From UBA7455 sp026713185 (GTDB lineage Bacteria > Pseudomonadota > Gammaproteobacteria > Pseudomonadales > Azotimanducaceae), in NCBI GenBank assembly GCA_963665785.1, contig OY762456.1, positions 2,232,001 through 2,296,000 on the forward strand: a stretch of DNA of 64,000 bases. The letters are read 5' to 3'. Under the pieces are notes generated by a model. The model was not told the DNA's origin, searched no databases, and saw only the letters and a program-made list of their open reading frames with translations. Shown here piece by piece: positions 9,250-17,998 of this stretch (the first letter of the stretch is position 1; each line of letters opens with the position of its first letter). Made by a program: the position numbers and the translations under genes.

Positions 9250-10185
9250 ATGGTTGATAACAACGACATTCTGAGAGCACATCAAAGGATAAAACCGTTT
9301 ATTCATCAGACCCCGGTCCTTTGCAGCGAGTTACTGAATGCGCTATCCGGAGCAGACATTTTCTTTAAATGTGAAAATTTCCAAAAAGCCGGTGCATTTA
9401 AATACAGAGGTGCGATCAATGCCGTCAAGCTCCTGTCGGAATCGGACGCTCATGCTGGCGTGGCTACTCATTCTTCCGGCAATCACGGCGCGGCGTTGGC
9501 GCGTGCAGCCTCTATCCGTGGTATTTCGGCTTACATAGTCGTACCAACCAATGCGAATGCAGTAAAGAAAGACGCAATACTGACGTACGGCGCCACAATC
9601 ATTGAATGTGAGCCGACACTGCAGTCCCGGGAAACAACTCTGCAACGGGTAGTCGAGAAGACCGGAGCCAACTTTGTTCCACCTTACGATGATGATCGGA
9701 TTATCGCCGGGCAGGGTACTGTTGCTGTGGAGATGCTGCAGCAGATTTCGGAACTGGAAGCTGTACTGGTTCCCGTAGGCGGAGGTGGTCTGCTGGCGGG
9801 TTGTTCAATCGGGTTTGCCAGCGCTGGTATTAAGAGAATATACGGGGTGGAGCCCAGTGGCGCCGATGATGCCCATAGATCGCTTAAAACCGGTGTACGG
9901 GTTCAGGAGCATACTCCGCAGAGTATCTGTGATGGATTGCTGACCACCCTGGGCGAACGCAATTTTCCGATAATCAGGAACCATGTACAGGAGATACTTC
10001 TGGTGTCTGATGAGGAAGTTGTTGCAGCCATGCGTCTGCTTTGGACGCATCTCAAAATTATCGTTGAACCGTCATCTGCCGTGACAATGGCAGGACTATT
10101 GAAGCATCCGCACTTGTTTGCCGGCAAACGTGTCGGGCTTATATTGACGGGAGGCAACGTGGATTTGGAAGCATTGCCGTTTTAG
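9250..10185 (+). CDS. PLP-dependent serine/threonine dehydratase or racemase (fold type II)
   Basis: This 311-residue protein belongs to the family of catabolic threonine dehydratase, serine racemase and threo-3-hydroxyaspartate ammonia-lyase. The PLP lysine is in KAGAFKYRGA, the substrate loop is SSGNHGAALA, and the phosphate-binding glycine loop is GGGGLLAG. It lacks the C-terminal ACT-like regulatory domain of biosynthetic IlvA, so it is probably not the isoleucine-pathway enzyme. The exact substrate cannot be read from the sequence. It begins 28 bases after glnS in the same direction and could be cotranscribed with it. Confidence 0.85.
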   Translation: MVDNNDILRAHQRIKPFIHQTPVLCSELLNALSGADIFFKCENFQKAGAFKYRGAINAVKLLSESDAHAGVATHSSGNHGAALARAASIRGISAYIVVPTNANAVKKDAILTYGATIIECEPTLQSRETTLQRVVEKTGANFVPPYDDDRIIAGQGTVAVEMLQQISELEAVLVPVGGGGLLAGCSIGFASAGIKRIYGVEPSGADDAHRSLKTGVRVQEHTPQSICDGLLTTLGERNFPIIRNHVQEILLVSDEEVVAAMRLLWTHLKIIVEPSSAVTMAGLLKHPHLFAGKRVGLILTGGNVDLEALPF

Positions 10186-10210
10186 TGTGTTTTATTTGAG
10201 ATTCCCAAGG

Positions 10211-10438
10211 TCAGGGGTCTGCATTTCTTATAAGCCCGGTGACTTCTTCCTTTTCGGGAAAGCGACCCGTACTGTATTTTGAATAGACCAGATTGTCGTC
10301 TACGACGACATCAAAGATACCCTTGCCTTCAGCGAACAATATTGCTTCGACATTGAAATTCTGACTCAGTTCGGCAGCCAGACCGACTGCCTCGGGTTTG
10401 TAGTTTCAACTGGAGCAGTAGTGGATTTCCACTTTCAT
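10211..10438 (-). CDS. SelW-like (Rdx family) selenoprotein with in-frame UGA
   Basis: Starting at ATG 10438-10436, the frame has 75 codons if TGA at 10408-10406 is read as selenocysteine. The redox motif is then CSSU (Cys8, Sec11) followed by NYKPEA, closely matching the CxxU-x-YKP pattern of SelW. Residues after the UGA continue as a typical Rdx thioredoxin-like fold, with GIFDVVVDDNLVYSK and STGRFPE near the end, as in bacterial SelW/Rdx proteins. A strong AAGGGGA Shine-Dalgarno sits 6 bases upstream of the ATG. A SECIS hairpin follows the UGA (separate entry). Members of the family are small thiol-dependent redox proteins. Conventional gene callers would stop at codon 11 and miss it. Confidence 0.88.
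10373..10391 (-). promoter_or_regulatory. Bacterial SECIS element
   Basis: The hairpin is GGCAGTC, loop GGTCT, GGCTGCC: seven pairs including one G-U, with a 5-base loop. The loop matches the GGUCU apical loop that SelB recognises in E. coli fdhF. It begins 21 bases after the UGA, similar to the 18 or so in fdhF. It lies inside the coding sequence, as bacterial SECIS elements do. Confidence 0.85.
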
Positions 10439-10461
10439 ATGCGTTCCCCTTTTAATGGTTA

Positions 10462-10698
10462 CTACCTGATGGAAATATTAGCAGAGTCGAGAAGGGTGAA
10501 CAATGAAGAAGCTGCGTGAGGCATGTGCGCTGTAGAGTTTTTCAGGAGTTTTTCGGCCACTTCTGGGCTACAGTCCAAGTATTTCCCACCCGATTTCAGA
10601 TGTAGTCCCACCTCACAGCAGATGGTCATGCCGTCATCTGCCGGAAAGTCAGCGCAGGAACCTGAACCAGGGTAAAAACAAGTGAGAATATGAGCCAT
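10462..10698 (-). CDS. Small hypothetical ORF upstream of the selenoprotein gene
   Basis: This is a 78-codon frame ending 23 bases before the SelW-like gene on the same strand, so the two could be cotranscribed. It has several cysteines (including TICCEVG) but no family I recognise. It also lacks a convincing ribosome-binding site, and an in-frame stop lies just upstream of the ATG. It could be a real small protein, the remnant of a gene cut by the neighbouring IS, or chance. Confidence 0.25.
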   Translation of the reverse strand: MAHILTCFYPGSGSCADFPADDGMTICCEVGLHLKSGGKYLDCSPEVAEKLLKNSTAHMPHAASSLFTLLDSANISIR

Positions 10699-10828
10699 GA
10701 ATGCGACATTCTGTCATTTACGAGACTGCGAAGCTGTCGTTTCTATGACGTGTTGGGTATTGAGACAGAGGCAATCCCGGCCAGAGTGCCGCTGATGTGC
10801 CTGTAGGATCGAAAGCTCAGCGCAGAGG

Positions 10829-12304
10829 CTATCCGGTATCCAGCAAGGGTACCGGCTTGACCAGGGAACGCATCTGTTCCGGGCGGCCTTCTTGAACATG
10901 ACCCAATGCCAGTGCCATCATGATCGCCATCGCCAGACCGACCCGTACCTGCATCTTCGCCTTGCCACGGATGTAGTGATGCTCAAAGCCAAAGCTTTGA
11001 TCTATGCGGCTGTTAATCCGTTCCAGCGCACTGCGCCGATGGTAACCTCGCCGCCAGGAAGGACTGTCATAAGGGGTGGGTGTAAAAATACGCCGATCCT
11101 GCTGCCCGATATTAATGCGCACAATACGACCATAATCGCCCGCTTTCGTACCCGCCTGCCGGTAGCACGCTTCCCGGCCAGCACACTTAAGCCCGTAAGC
11201 GGCGGCCGGACAACGATACTTCAATGTATTGCGCGTCGCTTCAAAACCCTGGAAGGCCAGCGGTCGCTGCTCTCCGGTCTCTGGGCAAACACAAAACACC
11301 TCCCCTTTTTCGCTATGTACGATGTTATCAGCACGGTCTGGATAGAGTGGCCGGGTAACGATGATCTCGGGGTTGTAGTCGGGGTCCTGTTTCTCTGCCT
11401 GCCAATGTTTAACGGTATCCACCAACGGCCGGATGTGGTTTTGATCCCACAAATCCTGTTTCAAGGCGGTACTATCCAAGCCACGGTCTGCCGTGAAGTC
11501 CTGACAACGCTCTCCCAGTTCCGGGGTCTCGGTAAACAGGGTTTCCAGTTGCACCGCCAGTTCTTTGTTTTCCGAGCGGGACGCCTGCTGGATGCTGAAC
11601 GCCACCGGGATTTCGTATGCAGTATCGGCAATCAGATGCAGACTATAACCAAACCAGGTCTTTATCTTCTGCCATGGCTTGCCGTCCTTCGACACCCCTT
11701 TGGTCTCATGCTTGCCCCAGTCCGCATCCGGGTCAGAGGTTTTCCCGGTCTTCTTATTCTTGCTCCCGGTAGCATGACTCGCAATCGCCTTACCGTCATA
11801 CCCCAGGTGTTCACCAAAGTCCGGCAGTACGGTCATTAATTGTTGCCGCAACGTCGGTATCATGGCGGCGATCAAACCTTGTTTCTGCTCCATCTTCAGT
11901 ACCAGCTTCAGAAACCGGGAGAAGTTGTGACTATCCGGTATGGTAGAGCGCTGCGGTTGGCTCACAAAGTTCACCCTGAGCACACCATCGACACGTTCGA
12001 GAACTTTTTTGGGCGGACTTTGCAGCGGCGTCGGGTCGAACTCGCAGAGCGTCAGCAAGGCCGGGTTGCGCCGCAGTTCGCGCAACAAGGATTCGATGCT
12101 CTCGTGTTGAAAGACAACACCGGCGAGGAGTGCCCGCCACATGGTAGCAACGGGGAAGTCATTACGGCCATGGCCGCGCATTTGCTGTAGAGCGGCGATG
12201 ATATCCTGGTCGGGTAAGTACCGGAACACCAGTTCCAGGCGTTGGAGGTCGGGTAATGCCTCGACATTGTCCCATGAAAAGAGGATACTTTGTGTGGTCG
12301 CCAT
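10829..12304 (-). CDS. DDE-family IS transposase
   Basis: This is an intact transposase of 491 residues from the ATG at 12304 (MATTQSILFSW); an upstream ATG at 12358 is possible. It has an RNase H-like DDE_Tnp_1 (IS4/IS5/IS1182 group) fold. The likely catalytic residues are in GYDGKAI, FTADRGLDS and RSALERINSRID, so it may be active. A cysteine-containing insert (about residues 370-410) lies before the last motif. I could not fix the terminal inverted repeats or a target duplication by eye, so the element's limits are unknown (roughly 10.74-12.38 kb). Confidence 0.88.
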   Translation of the reverse strand: MATTQSILFSWDNVEALPDLQRLELVFRYLPDQDIIAALQQMRGHGRNDFPVATMWRALLAGVVFQHESIESLLRELRRNPALLTLCEFDPTPLQSPPKKVLERVDGVLRVNFVSQPQRSTIPDSHNFSRFLKLVLKMEQKQGLIAAMIPTLRQQLMTVLPDFGEHLGYDGKAIASHATGSKNKKTGKTSDPDADWGKHETKGVSKDGKPWQKIKTWFGYSLHLIADTAYEIPVAFSIQQASRSENKELAVQLETLFTETPELGERCQDFTADRGLDSTALKQDLWDQNHIRPLVDTVKHWQAEKQDPDYNPEIIVTRPLYPDRADNIVHSEKGEVFCVCPETGEQRPLAFQGFEATRNTLKYRCPAAAYGLKCAGREACYRQAGTKAGDYGRIVRINIGQQDRRIFTPTPYDSPSWRRGYHRRSALERINSRIDQSFGFEHHYIRGKAKMQVRVGLAMAIMMALALGHVQEGRPEQMRSLVKPVPLLDTG

Positions 12305-12591
12305 GAATTGTCTTTCGTCGCAAATTGATAATGTTGGTTTATACCACATGGCGGCCATCTATGCAACATAAGTCATTGATATATTTAGATTATATTGATG
12401 ACATAAAGGATCTTCAGAGCGCTATTGCAGCTTGGGGTGAAAATCCGGGAATTGACAGTTTGCCAGCCCGTCAACCCGCATTCTTTCGTTTTTTTGTGGG
12501 GTAAAGAGATCTGACCCTGCTCTGGAGACCAGTAGAATCAAGCCATCATAGACAGCGTAAATGCCTCTGCGTTGTTGTCCACATTTTGTGT

Positions 12592-13449
12592 TCACTCATA
12601 TTGCCGCAGCCATTCATTGAAAGAAGGTGACCGTTTTTCCCGAAATGATGCTACACCCTCTTTTGAATCCGGATGGTGGTCCGACGTCGCGGTTCTGGCG
12701 GCTATATCTTCACAAGCCTGTTCAAAACTCAATTCTGCAGAGAGGTATACGGATCGTTTGAGAAGTCGCATGGACACTTGTGGTCCATTTGCCAACTCCA
12801 TTGCCAGTTGTCGGGCTGTCTCCCTCAGTTTATTTCCGGGGACAACCTGGTTTACAAGTCCGAGTTCCAGAGCCTCATCAGCACTTGCAATTTTCTTCCG
12901 CATCAAAAAATCGATGGTTCTGGCTACTCCCATATGTTGTACCAGGAGGTATTGTCCACCTTCATCCGGCAACAACCCAAAGCGTAGAGTAGCACTACCC
13001 AAACGAGCCTCACTGGCGGCAATCTTGAAATCACAGGACAGCGCAAGTGACAGTCCGGTCTGGATGGCTACCCCGTTGATGGCCGCTATACTCAGTTTAT
13101 CCAGCCGGCGAATGGCCAGATTGACTGCCTGTGAGATTTGACGTAACCCGTTGTAAGTGCCTATGCCGGAATCGTGGCCGTGGGATATTGGTGGTACCAG
13201 TGTGCCAGGTTCATAGTTTTCACCAGCATATCCTTTGAGGTTATCGCCGGCGCAAAATCCGCGGCCCGTACCAATGAAGACAACGACACGTACTGCATTA
13301 TCCATCTGGGCCTGGGTAACGATTTCAACCAGGTCCCGTTTCTTGGGCGCACTCATGCCATTGAGTATTTCCGGTTCATTAAACTCTATCCAGGCGATCC
13401 CCGGTTTTTCCAGAGTGACTTCAAAGCCTGTAAATTTACCTGTGTCCAT
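12592..13449 (-). CDS. Enoyl-CoA hydratase/isomerase family protein
   Basis: This 285-residue crotonase-fold protein has the oxyanion-hole segments GTGRGFCAGDNLKG (residues about 60-73) and AINGVAIQTGLSLALSCDF (about 119-137). Members hydrate or isomerise enoyl-CoA thioesters. The usual second catalytic acid region reads FGLLPDEGGQYLL. The substrate cannot be assigned. It lies 18 bases downstream of the phhB-like gene on the same strand, so the two may form an operon, although a functional link is not obvious. Confidence 0.87.
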   Translation of the reverse strand: MDTGKFTGFEVTLEKPGIAWIEFNEPEILNGMSAPKKRDLVEIVTQAQMDNAVRVVVFIGTGRGFCAGDNLKGYAGENYEPGTLVPPISHGHDSGIGTYNGLRQISQAVNLAIRRLDKLSIAAINGVAIQTGLSLALSCDFKIAASEARLGSATLRFGLLPDEGGQYLLVQHMGVARTIDFLMRKKIASADEALELGLVNQVVPGNKLRETARQLAMELANGPQVSMRLLKRSVYLSAELSFEQACEDIAARTATSDHHPDSKEGVASFREKRSPSFNEWLRQYE

Positions 13450-13467
13450 AAAAATATCCCTTATTAT

Positions 13468-13815
13468 TTAATTTGTTTCACGATCGTTTGCATACGCCTG
13501 ATCACATTGACCCGCCATAAACAGGTCATTTGTGGTAATTCCTGAAGCTGTATGAGTCCACCAGCTAACCTGAAGATTACCATAGGTAATTTTCAATTCC
13601 GGATGGTGATTATACTGTTCTGCCAGGCTGCAAATGTCTTCGGCAAAGGCCATTGCCTCTACGAAATTTCTAAATTTGAAATCTCGAATTAGCGTGGCGA
13701 TGGAAACACCGGATACACGCCAGGATGGCAATGACTGGAGAAAGTCGTCGAGCAGCGCCGGGTCCACTGATTCGGTAATGTCACCAGTTGTAAAATGCAG
13801 TTCGTTGATATTCAT
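13468..13815 (-). CDS. phhB: Pterin-4a-carbinolamine dehydratase
   Basis: At 115 residues this is the size of the PCD/DCoH family. It dehydrates 4a-hydroxytetrahydropterin, regenerating the cofactor of aromatic amino-acid hydroxylases. Visible family features are FKFRNFVEAMAFAEDI, the active-site AEQYNHHPEL with its histidine pair, and the C-terminal THTASGITTNDLFMA. No phenylalanine hydroxylase (phhA) lies beside it. The gene is divergent from glyA, and their starts are about 75 bases apart. Confidence 0.9.
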   Translation of the reverse strand: MNINELHFTTGDITESVDPALLDDFLQSLPSWRVSGVSIATLIRDFKFRNFVEAMAFAEDICSLAEQYNHHPELKITYGNLQVSWWTHTASGITTNDLFMAGQCDQAYANDRETN

Positions 13816-13889
13816 CAGATTTCCTGTTGTGGTTTAAATCAATTGAGCACCCGTATAAACTCTACTCCTTCATAAGACCGGCAACCAGT

Positions 13890-15152
13890 GTGAAAACAAT
13901 AGAAAATCGTAAATTCCTCAAACAAAATGATCCTGCTGTTTATTCTGCACTCAAGGGAGAAGAACAGCGGCAACAGTCAGGAATCGAATTGATCCCATCT
14001 GAGAACTATACCTTTCCCGAGGTACTGGCTTCACTGGGAAGTGTATTTACCAACAAATATTCAGAGGGGTATCCGGGGCGTCGTTATTATGGTGGCCAGA
14101 CATTTACCGACGAAATTGAAAATCTGGCTCGCGACAGGGCAAAAACCGTGTTCAACTGCGAACATGCGAATGTCCAGCCATTGTCTGGTTCGGCCATGAA
14201 TCAGGCAGTATACCTGGGACTGCTGGAACCCGGTGACACCATCATGGCGATGGACCTGTCCCATGGCGGTCACCTGACACATGGCGCACCTGTTTCCCAC
14301 ATGGGAAAATTATTCAATTTCGTACGCTATGTCACAAATCCCCTGGATGGGTCTATTGATTATGACAGAGTGAGACAGGATGCACTTGCATCCAAACCGA
14401 AGATGATTCTATGTGGTTACACCTCTTACCCGCGTGATATTGAATACGAGAGGTTCAAGACTATTGCTGATGAAGTGGGTGCTGTCACAATGACAGATGC
14501 ATCCCACTTTGGTGGTATGGTAGCCGGGGGCGCCATGAATAATCCCTTCGACTTCGGGTTTGATGTGGTGACGACTACGACTCACAAGTCGTTGCGGGGT
14601 CCTCGTGGAGGCATGATACTTTGCAGCAAAAAACTGGCGTCAAAAATCGATAAATCCGTATTTCCCGGATTGCAGGGTGGCCCTCATATGAATGCCATTG
14701 CCGCCATTGCGGTTACGCTCCAGAAGGCACAATCGGAGGAATTCCGGCAATATGCACATCAGGTTATAAAGAATGCCAGGACGCTGGCGGATGCTTTGCT
14801 CAAGCGTCAGATGACGCTGATCACCGGCGGTACTGATAATCACATGCTGGTGCTGGATACCGTGTCCAGTTTCGGTATTGATGGCAGACGTGCTGAAGAA
14901 GCTTTGGATGCAGTCAGCATCACGACTAACAAGCAGATTATTCCTGATGATCCAAATCCGCCTTTGCGTCCCAGTGGTATCAGAATTGGTACGCCGGCAG
15001 CGACTACAAGGGGTATGCGCGAAGCCGATATGGAACAACTCGCTGACTGGATAGTAGACTGTCTGCAGAATCCTGAAGATGAATCCATGCAGGTACGTAT
15101 GCGTGACGATGTTGAGTCTTTTTGTCGTAAATTTCCTGTGCCAGGTATTTAA
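13890..15152 (+). CDS. glyA: Serine hydroxymethyltransferase
   Basis: This PLP enzyme interconverts serine and glycine and supplies methylene-tetrahydrofolate, complementing MetH in one-carbon metabolism. The Schiff-base lysine is in TTTTHKSLRGPRGG, and ELIPSENYTFPEV and NKYSEGYPGRRYYGG are diagnostic. The open frame extends upstream to a TTG at 13827. The GTG at 13890 gives 420 residues, the normal length, and the normal N-terminus, so I prefer it. No glycine riboswitch is visible in the short upstream gap. Confidence 0.95.
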   Translation: MKTIENRKFLKQNDPAVYSALKGEEQRQQSGIELIPSENYTFPEVLASLGSVFTNKYSEGYPGRRYYGGQTFTDEIENLARDRAKTVFNCEHANVQPLSGSAMNQAVYLGLLEPGDTIMAMDLSHGGHLTHGAPVSHMGKLFNFVRYVTNPLDGSIDYDRVRQDALASKPKMILCGYTSYPRDIEYERFKTIADEVGAVTMTDASHFGGMVAGGAMNNPFDFGFDVVTTTTHKSLRGPRGGMILCSKKLASKIDKSVFPGLQGGPHMNAIAAIAVTLQKAQSEEFRQYAHQVIKNARTLADALLKRQMTLITGGTDNHMLVLDTVSSFGIDGRRAEEALDAVSITTNKQIIPDDPNPPLRPSGIRIGTPAATTRGMREADMEQLADWIVDCLQNPEDESMQVRMRDDVESFCRKFPVPGI

Positions 15153-15278
15153 TCGGGGGTCAGTTTACTAAATAACGAACACCCCAAAGCCATCTGCTGT
15201 GTGTCGGACTTTGTGTGTGATTAGGTGGTTACTGTCCATGAAATAGTTGTAGACAGGACATTTTGTATAGGGCTGAAT

Positions 15279-15956
15279 TCAGAATCCGGTCTTTATGACA
15301 AGTAACAATTCGTGCGGCGAATTGATGATGTGTTGTGCGCCGGCTTCGATCAGTTCCTGACGTGTTCTGTAACCCCACAAGACTCCAATCGGTATCATGT
15401 TGCAGAAATTGGCTGTCTTCATATCTGTTGCAGTGTCTCCGACCATGGCAAGGTTCCCGGTAGTACAACCCAGCCGTTCTGCAATGAGCCGGGGGCCGGA
15501 TGGATCCGGTTTATGCCTGACAAGTGATTGATAACCAAAGCCTGCAATGCAACAAAAAGTAATGTCGGGAAAACATCGATGGATCATTTCCTGGGTGAAT
15601 TTGTCGTCTTTATTGGACAAGACTGCAATTGGTATTGACATACGTGATAGAGATTCAAGTAATTCCATGATCCCCGGATAGGGACTGGTACAGTCATACC
15701 AGGTATCTGCATAATCATCCCGGAACAGTCTGACGCATTGCTCAATCAGTGTCTTGTCACTGTTGAAATTGTCCGGCAAACACTGCCGGGCGCACTGTGC
15801 AGCCCCGTCTCCAATGAAATAACGGTAGTTGTCCATGTCCTGTTCCGGCATGGATAGTCTGGCGAGTGCCCGATTAAATGAACGCCCGTGACCTTCGAGT
15901 GTATTCAACAGGGTTCCATCCAGGTCAAAGACCAGACCTTTGAGTTGACGTGGCAT
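15279..15956 (-). CDS. gph: HAD-family phosphoglycolate phosphatase-like hydrolase
   Basis: This 225-residue haloacid dehalogenase phosphatase has motif I DLDGTLLNTLEGH, motif II VLSNKDDK, a lysine in HKPDP, and motif IV MVGDTATDMKTA. It most resembles Gph, which dephosphorylates 2-phosphoglycolate to glycolate. That would fit the glcDEF glycolate oxidase genes 4 kb away, but family-level similarity does not prove the substrate. Its start directly abuts the end of the RDD gene, which suggests cotranscription. Confidence 0.83.
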   Translation of the reverse strand: MPRQLKGLVFDLDGTLLNTLEGHGRSFNRALARLSMPEQDMDNYRYFIGDGAAQCARQCLPDNFNSDKTLIEQCVRLFRDDYADTWYDCTSPYPGIMELLESLSRMSIPIAVLSNKDDKFTQEMIHRCFPDITFCCIAGFGYQSLVRHKPDPSGPRLIAERLGCTTGNLAMVGDTATDMKTANFCNMIPIGVLWGYRTRQELIEAGAQHIINSPHELLLVIKTGF

Positions 15957-16433
15957 TTACACTCCCGAATTTCCGGGTTTCCCTCTGATAACCACGGTAT
16001 TGGCAATTTTGTCATGCCAGCCTTGCTTACGGTGGTCAATGGCAATCCAAAGAAAGCCGAGACCAAATGGTATCAGACTCAGGAAATAACCAAGGTAACG
16101 GAAGATATTCTGACGTACATTTGCCTTGCCCAGGGTGCGTGCGTCTACAATGGAGATATTGAACAACATCTTTCCCGGTGTTGCCGATTTGAATATCCAG
16201 AAAAGAACAAAAACGGTCCCTATGAATAATACTTCCACAGTCCACTGCAGTGACAGCTTTTTGAGAAGCAAAAACACCTCAGCCTGATTCCGAAGGTCGT
16301 AGTCGGCAACCTGCGTTTCGCCGATAAACACGGTAACAATTGGTATGAGGATGATGGCCACTACAATGCTGTCGATCAGAAATGCCAGAAAACGTAGCCA
16401 GAATCCAATGTATTCAACTTCAGAAGCCTCCAT
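15957..16433 (-). CDS. RDD-family membrane protein
   Basis: This 158-residue protein has the RDD fold. An N-terminal GFWLRFLAFLIDSIVVAIILI contains the R and D residues within the first membrane segment. Two more hydrophobic segments follow, with TPGKMLFNISIVD between them. RDD proteins are small inner-membrane proteins of mostly unknown role, some of which transport ions. It is tightly packed between gph and the DnaJ-like gene on the minus strand. Confidence 0.85.
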   Translation of the reverse strand: MEASEVEYIGFWLRFLAFLIDSIVVAIILIPIVTVFIGETQVADYDLRNQAEVFLLLKKLSLQWTVEVLFIGTVFVLFWIFKSATPGKMLFNISIVDARTLGKANVRQNIFRYLGYFLSLIPFGLGFLWIAIDHRKQGWHDKIANTVVIRGKPGNSGV

Positions 16434-16434
16434 T

Positions 16435-17199
16435 TCATTCCTTGCCCAGTTTGTTGAGCAGCATGGATTTTGCTTCGTTTATTCTTGCAGCGAGATAGGT
16501 GGACCCGCCATGATCCGGATGCAATTTCTGCATCAATCGGCGGTGAGCCTGAATCACATCGTCCCTGGATGCGTCTGTGTTCAGACCCAGGATTTCATAT
16601 GCCTGACGTTCACTCATGGAATCATCAGTAAACGGTGGAGATTCCCTGGGGGAATCAACATGGTCACGCCAGTCCTTGTGTTCCCGGTCCAGAAAGGCTT
16701 CCATGACATGGAGGCTATCTGCATCGACCCGGCATTCTTCCAGTAGCTCCAACAATTCTTCAAGTTCCATCATACTCAACTTTGAACCCGAAAATTTTCC
16801 GGCAAGGACCTCGCCGTCCATCATGCCGGAGTCATGAAAAAGAACCATGTGCAGGAATCGTGTATTGATATCAGATATCCGACCCTGCCCGGAAGGGGAT
16901 GATTGTGGCGAACCTGTGGGAATAAAGCCTCGCAAAAAACGGAATATTGAGAACAACTGTAAAACCCGGGGAATCCAGGTGAGCAATCGCATTAGAAATG
17001 GCAGTGCAACACCCAGAATTACAAAAAGCGGATGCAGTTTCCCGGTCAACCCCAGATACAGCAGTGTCAGTCCGATGAGGACAAGGAAGTAAATCTGCAT
17101 GAACTGGCGGACGCTAAGCGATTTTCCCCGAAGTGTGATACGAAGAACCGCGAACACAGCCACGGCGATGATAAAGGCAATGACAAGTCTGAATAACAT
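16435..17199 (-). CDS. Membrane-anchored DnaJ-domain protein
   Basis: At 254 residues, it has two or three N-terminal membrane segments (residues about 1-20, 33-53 and 57-75) and a cytoplasmic middle. The C-terminal J domain (about 195-250) reads AYEILGLNTDASRDDVIQAHR, with the HPD motif in LHPDHGGS. The order, with the J domain last, resembles mitochondrial TIM14/DjlA-like proteins rather than DnaJ. It probably recruits an Hsp70 to the membrane. One base separates it from the RDD gene, and it starts immediately after the VWA gene ends. Confidence 0.87.
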   Translation of the reverse strand: MLFRLVIAFIIAVAVFAVLRITLRGKSLSVRQFMQIYFLVLIGLTLLYLGLTGKLHPLFVILGVALPFLMRLLTWIPRVLQLFSIFRFLRGFIPTGSPQSSPSGQGRISDINTRFLHMVLFHDSGMMDGEVLAGKFSGSKLSMMELEELLELLEECRVDADSLHVMEAFLDREHKDWRDHVDSPRESPPFTDDSMSERQAYEILGLNTDASRDDVIQAHRRLMQKLHPDHGGSTYLAARINEAKSMLLNKLGKE

Positions 17200-17901
17200 T
17201 TAGTCCTTCAACTGCCGGGTCAGATGTTTAATCTCTGATCCTGACCGTTTGCTGAAATCCAGCAGAGCCTGGTGTCCACCTGCCGCATAGACAGCAACAG
17301 CAGAGAGGAGTTGCTTCAATTCACTGGCACTGTTCAGATCAAATGGTGCGAAGGCGCCACCAGACAGATGAGACATTTGCTGAAATATGGATCTGACGCC
17401 CGGATGAGATCCTTCCTGAAACATGAATAGCGGCAAATTCAACAGACCGAGTTTTCCCGCAAGCTGGCAGAGGGTATCAGGATTTTCCTCAATGGCATCG
17501 CCAACGAATACGACAGCCTGTAGTTTTCGATTAGTGTGTTCCTGCAGTGCATGGTTCAGTAGACGTTCAATCTGAGTATGACCTCCCAGGCACCTTACAG
17601 CCGACATCTGGCTCAACAATGTAGCCGTATCTTCACACCAGTCAAGGGCTCTGAATTCCATGAATCCCCTGTAATAGCATAATTGAATTGCCAGTCCTCC
17701 CAGTGGCGCAGTTGCCATGAACATTTCTCCCTGGAGATGACAGGCATTGTCCCAGGTAGGCTCCCGGCTTGCTGTCGCATCCATGGCGAATATCAGGCGA
17801 CCGACGTCACCTCCTGCTTTCCTGGCAGGCGTTGATGCAACCTTATTTAAAAACTGGTTAACGCCCTGACTGGATGTCGTTAAAGATTTTTTTTTGCTCA
17901 T
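17200..17901 (-). CDS. VWA-domain protein
   Basis: This 233-residue protein has a single von Willebrand A-like domain. The metal-site motif is degenerate but visible as FAMDATASREPTW (DxTxS in place of DxSxS), followed by the beta-strand VVFVGDAIEE. There is no signal peptide or transmembrane segment, so it should be cytoplasmic. It is the first gene of a four-gene row (VWA, DnaJ-like, RDD, gph) with almost no spacing. The partner it binds is unknown. Confidence 0.75.
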   Translation of the reverse strand: MSKKKSLTTSSQGVNQFLNKVASTPARKAGGDVGRLIFAMDATASREPTWDNACHLQGEMFMATAPLGGLAIQLCYYRGFMEFRALDWCEDTATLLSQMSAVRCLGGHTQIERLLNHALQEHTNRKLQAVVFVGDAIEENPDTLCQLAGKLGLLNLPLFMFQEGSHPGVRSIFQQMSHLSGGAFAPFDLNSASELKQLLSAVAVYAAGGHQALLDFSKRSGSEIKHLTRQLKD

Positions 17902-17998
17902 TTCCGTATATCTGTATCTGACTGAATCTCAGTATGGCATTGCAAGCCGCAAACATGCAGAATTCGTATTATATCGTCAAATGGAGTTGGTTCTGAAC

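Noticed and set aside
10740..12381. Terminal inverted repeats for the 10.8-12.3 kb IS
   Set aside because: The best pairing found (around 10745 and 12355-12381) needs gaps and several mismatches, so I do not define the ends.
12480..12530. GGGGTAAAGAGATCTGACCC-like motif as a relative of the 48.8-kb repeat
   Set aside because: Only short word similarity (TGGGGT...), with no long inverted arms.
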